A stretch of 9,496 nucleotides of DNA, taken from NCBI GenBank assembly GCA_002432085.1, contig DJFN01000238.1, positions 24,985-34,480 on the forward strand. The letters are read 5' to 3'. The stretch comes from Flavobacteriales bacterium UBA5871. GTDB lineage: Bacteria > Bacteroidota > Bacteroidia > Flavobacteriales_D > Crocinitomicaceae. The position numbers were made by a program, and so were the translations under genes. The notes under the pieces were generated by a model. That model was not told the origin of the DNA. It saw only the letters and a list, made by a program, of their open reading frames with translations, and did not search any database. Positions 5,892 to 9,496 of the stretch are shown piece by piece. Numbering within the stretch: position 1 is the stretch's first letter; every line of letters begins with the position of its first letter.

Positions 5892-6242
5892 TCAGGGAGT
5901 TTTTGTTTTGGAAAGGATTTCCACCAGCTCATACCGATAACGGGATTGATCGGTGTCGGGATTCGGTACCAGTTCCATTCGAACGCTCAGATCGTAGGTA
6001 TAGCCTTCTTCGTACTTAAATCCTTCGATCGGCTCGCGAAGTACGTCCCAGTTATCGCTGCCAACTGCCGCTCCTTTCTGGACCATGAAACAACGTGAAT
6101 TGCCTTCGTAGCCGTCACAACCGACCATGTGGTCTTTCACGCGGAATACGACCATTTCCTGCTGCTCCATTCCCAGACCAGCTGCGGCCGCTACCAAGAT
6201 ACAGGACAGGACCACCAATGCCGTTTCCCAAATCCGTTTCAT
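5892..6242 (-). CDS. DUF4377 domain-containing protein, exported or lipoprotein
   Basis: This 116-residue protein has a hydrophobic N-terminal segment (about residues 8-24, ALVVLSCILVAAAAGLG). The remainder matches the DUF4377 pattern: a Cys-containing C-F-M-V-Q-K strand (about 51-56), then IEGFKYEEGYTYDLSVRME (about 72-90), and the closing RYRYELVEILSKTKT. In related proteins this domain is often a lipoprotein or is fused to META-type domains, and its function is unknown. VLSC at residues 11-14 could be a weak lipobox, but the hydrophobic stretch continuing past Cys14 argues for an ordinary signal peptide or anchor. No terminator separates it from the DUF423 gene 37 bases downstream, so read-through is possible. 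Confidence 0.78.
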   Translation of the reverse strand: MKRIWETALVVLSCILVAAAAGLGMEQQEMVVFRVKDHMVGCDGYEGNSRCFMVQKGAAVGSDNWDVLREPIEGFKYEEGYTYDLSVRMELVPNPDTDQSRYRYELVEILSKTKTP

Positions 6243-6353
6243 ACGGGGTTTGTTGTCTTTTCAATTTACAAAAACCCGGTCGACGATCCGTTTCTGTTAA
6301 GAAAGTTTAAGAAACGACTTTCAATTAACTTGTTGATCTATAAATCAATCCGT

Positions 6354-7756
6354 TTAATCGGTCTTCAGCACCTTCATTGTACTGCTGTTTCCTTTGTCAT
6401 CGATGGCCCGAACGAGGTAAACGCCGGCTGCATAATTTTGTCCGAAAGTAAAGCTCATCCCGTTCAGAACGCGGTCATGTGATTCCAGCTCTTTACCCGA
6501 AAGATCGAGAATGGAAACACGCTCATTCGTGTGCATGGCGACGAAGTTAAACGAGCTTCCGGAAGGGTTCGGATAAACGGTATTCGGAATGACGTTGTTT
6601 TCGTCAATCGAAGCCGTGCTGCCGACGCAATTCGCCGTTCCGCCCATAAAGGAAGTTACCAGGTTCGGAAGTCCGAGGCCGGAGTTCAGTCCTAAAAAAG
6701 CGGGATCGAGGTCCAGCCCCATTTCGATGTAATTGCAAGCCACGCCTCCAATGTTGTTCGGTTCGTGGATCACACCGACATATTGCTGGTAGCTTCTGCA
6801 AACGTAGATCTTTCCATCCGGTCCGCGCTGAATTGCATACGTGCTCGGTGTAGTGCTGACAATCTCCCGGGTGGAAATCATTGTAGGAAGGTCGGCAATG
6901 GTCAGATCGTATTGCAGCAGAGTGGCATTTTCCTCGTAAGCACTCACGTATAATACGTCGCCGTTTTGGGAAAATTCCACCCCATAAACGTGATCGGAAT
7001 AGGAAATCGTCTGTGGATTGCTCACCTGGCCGGTTTCTAGATCGAAATCAAACAGCTCGACTTTATCCAGGTAGCCGGCAGCTAATACGAGCCGGTCGCC
7101 GCAAGGATTGAATTTCATTTGTCCGTAGCTGTTTTGAATGACGTCCGAGCTGTGAACGATTCCAACACTGCTTTCAATTGCATTTTCGATAGCCGATGGC
7201 GTGATTCTGAAAGCATAGAAGGTGTTATTTCCCCAGCCGTGTGCAACGAGCCAGTAATTCGATGTTCCGGGATCGTGAACAGCCGTTATTTTCTCGGCAA
7301 CGGGTGTTTCCAGCAGGATGTTTTTAGCGGTAACGTTCCCGTTTCCTCCATCAAGCGACATATCGACGATGGAATAGCGCAAACCTTCCGTTCCGCCGAT
7401 CTGGTCCGTCGTGAAAATTAGTATTGATCGCCGCTTTCCGGCACAGGAACGATCAGCGCAGCCTGAGTGGAAGAAAGACCTCCAAGCAAACCGTTTCCGT
7501 TGGGCATAATCGTATTGTTGCTGTTCCAGACGTTCATACCGTCGGTGTAAAAGAGCAAAGCGCCTGTTATCGGATCTGAAACGGAAGCAGAGCCTTCCCC
7601 CGCTTCCATCTGGCTCGAGCTGATCGCAGTGGCCGTACCACTTGTAAAATCGATTCCGGCTTTCGTTCCGAAATACCATTTATCGGCTGCATGTTGCGCG
7701 AATAGCTTTACAGAAGCACACAGCAACAGGATCGTTAAACCGTAGTGTTTTTTCAT
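6354..7756 (-). pseudogene. Secreted beta-propeller-like protein with type IX secretion sorting domain, interrupted by a frameshift
   Basis: Two frames together encode one protein of about 467 residues. The first, from the ATG at 7756, has a signal peptide (MKKHYGLTILLLCASVKLFA) and the opening DKWYFGTKAGIDF ... LLFYTDGMNVWN ... IMPNGNGLLG ... STQAALIVPVP, then ends ESGDQY-stop at 7418. The second frame continues without loss as IFTTDQIGGTEGLRYSIVDM (from 7418 leftwards) to the stop at 6354. Homologues read YYIFT at this junction, so one base is missing between TAC-TA and ATT, and that loss creates the TAA. The body resembles repeat-propeller proteins (VYGVEFSQNGDVLYVSAY, YAIQRGPDGKIYVCRSY). 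The last 75 or so residues (YPNPSGSSFNFV ... GVYLVRA ... MKVLKTD) are a Por/type IX sorting domain, so the intact protein would be cell-surface or secreted. It may be a true mutation or a sequencing error; apart from the frameshift the gene looks undecayed. Confidence 0.85.
7418..7756 (-). CDS. N-terminal fragment of the frameshifted type IX cargo protein
   Basis: As the sequence stands, translation from the ATG at 7756 gives a 112-residue product: a signal peptide plus the first propeller-like segment, ending at the TAA at 7418-7420. It lacks the C-terminal sorting domain and would not be exported by the type IX system. The downstream part (6354 to about 7418) has no convincing start of its own: the open frame that extends it rightwards to 7679 is the out-of-frame shadow of this fragment. 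Confidence 0.6.
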   Translation of the reverse strand: MKKHYGLTILLLCASVKLFAQHAADKWYFGTKAGIDFTSGTATAISSSQMEAGEGSASVSDPITGALLFYTDGMNVWNSNNTIMPNGNGLLGGLSSTQAALIVPVPESGDQY

Positions 7757-7815
7757 AGCAGTAGAAATAATGTTTGAAGTAAGTTACGAAAAAACGAAAG
7801 CATCGAAAATGTCCG

Positions 7816-7846
7816 TTGCAGATTTCACGGAATTGCACATCTGCAA
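7816..7846. repeat. Perfect 8-bp inverted repeat upstream of the frameshifted gene
   Basis: TTGCAGAT (7816-7823) and ATCTGCAA (7839-7846) are perfect inverted copies separated by 15 bases. The repeat lies 60-90 bases upstream of the start at 7756 and overlaps the U-tract end of the terminator at 7843-7879. It could be an operator or an RNA hairpin; nothing in the sequence decides between these. Confidence 0.45.
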
Positions 7847-7879
7847 AACAAAAAAGCCGCTCTTTCGAACGGCCTTTTT
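7843..7879 (-). terminator. Intrinsic terminator of the DUF4476 protein gene
   Basis: On the minus strand GCCGTTC pairs with GAGCGGC around a GAAA tetraloop (arms 7867-7873 and 7856-7862), extended by A-U pairs and followed by TTTTTTGTTTT. It begins 21 bases after the stop codon of the gene ending at 7900. A-runs on both sides make it potentially bidirectional. Its core is identical over 15 bases to that of the rplS terminator. Confidence 0.87.
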
Positions 7880-7899
7880 CATTGAGCTATGCTGTGTTA

Positions 7900-9264
7900 T
7901 TAATGTGTCGACATAAACTTGCGCAGTTCCTGCTTATCGTTATCGAAAGTCAGCAGTTCAAGCAAACGCGAACCGTTGTTTTTATCGGTCATGTGTACGT
8001 AGAGGAATTTCGAGATCTTCAGCTTATCCGGATCGAAGGTCAGCGCATTTACGATGCGGTAAGCCTGATCGGAAGTCACACACGCGTTTTTCAGATGCAA
8101 TTCGACCATGGTGATTTTATCCGCATCGAAATCCTGATTGTTCAACGCGTTGACAAATCCGTCTGCATCGGTAAGCATTTCCGTACAGATCGTTGACCCG
8201 CTATAAGGTTGCGTATAACGTACACCCGTCGTATTCGGATCGCTCATCGTTTCGGATGTTGTCATCGTTCCACCGATATTGGTTGTCGTCGTTGTCGTCT
8301 GACCATTCTGGGTAACAGTTGTCGTTGTTTGACCTGTCGTTTGTCCGTTGATGGTCGTCGAAGAAGATGTTGTCGTCGTGCTGCTTTCCGTTACGGTCGT
8401 CGGCTCGGCACCTTCGATATTGATGTGCACACCGAATCCTGTCGGAATGTTCGGATCAGGAATGGTCACCGATGAGCCGAAAGTCGTGGATTGCTGATTC
8501 GAAGCCGGTGCCGGTGGTGCTTGTGTATTCACCGTTCCGGTGTTGGGATCCGGAATTGTTATGGTTGCCGTTCCACCTACCGGCTGTCCGGTTGCAGGAT
8601 CGATCGTTGTAGTCGTTACGGAAACGGCCCCACCTGTTGTTCCCGGAGTTGTAACGGTCGTTGATCCGGAAGCTGTTCCCGTTGGAGATGTGATAACTGT
8701 TCCAAACTCATTCATAGGATCCGGCGTGGTTGTCGTTCCGGAACCTGTTCCCGGTGCAGGCGTTCCTGAAACCGTTGGCGCTGGTGTGGTAACAGTTGTT
8801 CCCGGAGTTTGTGGCTGGTAAGTCGAGCCCGCCGGAGGAGGCGTTACTGTCCCACTTGCCGGTGGCGCTGGCTGCGGCTGGTCGGAATAAACGCTCTGGT
8901 CATCCGGACGGTATTCAATCGTTGAGCCCGGAGTAGGTTGCTGTCCTTCGGCCATACCGAAATAACGCAGCTTGCGTTTCTTGCCTTTGATGTCTACGCG
9001 CGCCAGGTAATCGCCGCCCGATTCGAAAAAGATCTTTTTATTGATGTCGCCGGTCTTACCATCCGCAAAGATGAGCTTGACCTCATACGCGCCGGTCGTC
9101 ATACCACCGATCTTGACATTCGTCTGTGGCAGTGAGTTCTGACGAATGCCGTTCATGATCACGAAAAAGGATTGTCCGCCGTTGTTGAATATCGTCAACG
9201 ACACCGATTGGGCGAAGGCGCTGATACCAATCAGCAAAAAGGATAATGTAGTAAGTATTCTCAT
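7900..9264 (-). CDS. Secreted protein with Thr/Pro/Gly-rich linker and C-terminal DUF4476 domain
   Basis: This 454-residue protein has a signal peptide (MRILTTLSFLLIGISAFAQ). An N-terminal beta-rich domain follows (about 20-104; FVIMNGIRQNSLPQTNVKIG, YEVKLIFADGKTGDINKKIF), of the kind often paired with DUF4476 in Bacteroidota. A linker of about 240 residues (about 108-350) consists largely of Thr, Gly, Pro, Ser and Ala. The C-terminal 99 residues contain repeated helical motifs such as FVNALNNQDFDADKI, AYRIVNALTFDPDKLKISKF and LLELLTFDNDKQELRKF, diagnostic of DUF4476 (PF14771). Cys360 and Cys395 could form a disulfide bond. The function is unknown; it is probably periplasmic or envelope-associated, with no type IX sorting domain seen. 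The ATG at 9264 is directly followed by the signal peptide, and the gene has its own terminator. Confidence 0.85.
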   Translation of the reverse strand: MRILTTLSFLLIGISAFAQSVSLTIFNNGGQSFFVIMNGIRQNSLPQTNVKIGGMTTGAYEVKLIFADGKTGDINKKIFFESGGDYLARVDIKGKKRKLRYFGMAEGQQPTPGSTIEYRPDDQSVYSDQPQPAPPASGTVTPPPAGSTYQPQTPGTTVTTPAPTVSGTPAPGTGSGTTTTPDPMNEFGTVITSPTGTASGSTTVTTPGTTGGAVSVTTTTIDPATGQPVGGTATITIPDPNTGTVNTQAPPAPASNQQSTTFGSSVTIPDPNIPTGFGVHINIEGAEPTTVTESSTTTTSSSTTINGQTTGQTTTTVTQNGQTTTTTTNIGGTMTTSETMSDPNTTGVRYTQPYSGSTICTEMLTDADGFVNALNNQDFDADKITMVELHLKNACVTSDQAYRIVNALTFDPDKLKISKFLYVHMTDKNNGSRLLELLTFDNDKQELRKFMSTH

Positions 9265-9315
9265 AACAGTATTTTTGAAGCGGGCAAAAACAAAACGTGT
9301 GCCTCTTTCTATCAG

Positions 9316-9347
9316 TGAAGGTACGAAGATCGGCCAACAAGCACAAA
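9316..9347 (-). promoter_or_regulatory. Possible promoter of the DUF4476 protein gene
   Basis: The minus strand carries TTTG (9344-9347), a 20-base spacer, and TACCTTCA (9316-9323). The spacing and -33 box fit the Bacteroidota pattern; the -7 box differs from TAnnTTTG at its last two bases. It would give a leader of about 45 bases. Confidence 0.33.
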
Positions 9348-9425
9348 TACGTGGAATATCTCACAGTTTTGGGGCCTGTGTGTAGTGAATTAAGAAATCT
9401 TTAACTAGAAAAAGCTTTAGCGCAG

Positions 9426-9496
9426 ATGATCGACAAGAAGGTAAGTTTTGAAAAAGCACCTGCATTCAAACTAAAAGTCACAGGTAATATTACAAT
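9426..9496 (+). CDS. Start of an unidentified gene (partial, first 23 codons)
   Basis: An ATG at 9426 opens a frame that stays open to the right edge: MIDKKVSFEKAPAFKLKVTG followed by NIT. The codons are ordinary, there is no signal peptide or membrane segment, and the Lys-rich soluble start looks like a cytoplasmic protein. It is divergent from the DUF4476 protein gene, with 161 bases between the two start codons. Too little is present to assign a family. Confidence 0.5.
   Translation, partial: MIDKKVSFEKAPAFKLKVTGNIT

Noticed and set aside
6333..6348. Small TTGAT/ATCAA hairpin as terminator of the cargo gene
   Set aside because: Only five A/T-rich pairs and no U-tract; not convincing.
7410..7430. 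Programmed -1 ribosomal frameshift joining the two halves of the cargo gene
   Set aside because: No X-XXY-YYZ slippery heptamer and no downstream hairpin or pseudoknot is evident at the junction.
7422..7679. Rightward extension of the downstream frame of the broken cargo gene, suggesting a start at 7679
   Set aside because: That stretch is the out-of-frame reading of the signal-peptide fragment, with Arg/Cys/Ser-rich composition and no family similarity.
8540..8821. A Val/Pro-rich plus-strand open frame inside the DUF4476 gene
   Set aside because: Its composition simply mirrors the Thr/Gly/Pro-rich codons of the minus-strand linker.
9362..9380. CACAG/CTGTG inverted repeat in the divergent intergenic region before the gene at 9426
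   Set aside because: Five base pairs with a nine-base loop is expected by chance at this frequency.

Overview
The window looks like a piece of Bacteroidota chromosome, most likely a member of the Flavobacteriales (a Crocinitomicaceae/Fluviicola-type organism is a guess). The signs are promoter boxes of the TAnnTTTG type with no strong Shine-Dalgarno sequences, a protein ending in a type IX secretion (Por) C-terminal domain, small beta-barrel outer-membrane proteins with signal peptides ending in AQ, and DUF4476 and DUF4377 proteins typical of this phylum. No transposase, integrase, phage gene, tRNA, rRNA or CRISPR array is visible. This is mainly a housekeeping and cell-envelope region. No stretch over 300 bases lacks a gene.

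Left part (1-1480): on the minus strand, a RimB-like retropepsin/'ATP-dependent zinc protease' gene is followed after 22 bases by rimK (ribosomal protein S6 glutamate ligase), which runs off the left edge. Divergent from them is rplS (ribosomal protein bL19), with a promoter, a 70-base leader that folds into a bulged hairpin, and a strong GAAA-loop terminator. The S6-tail modification pair and a ribosomal protein therefore share one divergent intergenic region.

Middle (1480-6250): a heptad tandem repeat precedes a plus-strand ElyC/SanA/YdcF-family membrane protein gene. That gene meets tail-to-tail, 7 bases apart, a minus-strand pair of overlapping beta-barrel outer-membrane protein genes. 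Next on the minus strand are fabI (enoyl-ACP reductase, with its own promoter and terminator), a palindromic GC-rich intergenic repeat, a two-gene unit of a DUF423 membrane protein and a PhnP-like metallo-beta-lactamase-fold hydrolase, and a DUF4377 protein.

Right part (6354-9496): a secreted beta-propeller protein with a type IX sorting domain is broken by an apparent one-base deletion near 7418. Upstream of it, also on the minus strand, is a large secreted protein with a Thr/Pro/Gly-rich linker and a C-terminal DUF4476 domain. A plus-strand gene begins at 9426 and leaves the window after 23 codons.

I found no convincing new multi-gene system. The signals most worth checking are the structured rplS leader, the frameshift in the type IX cargo gene, a His-to-Asn change in the metal motif of the hydrolase, the two terminators sharing an identical 15-base core, and the two intergenic repeats.
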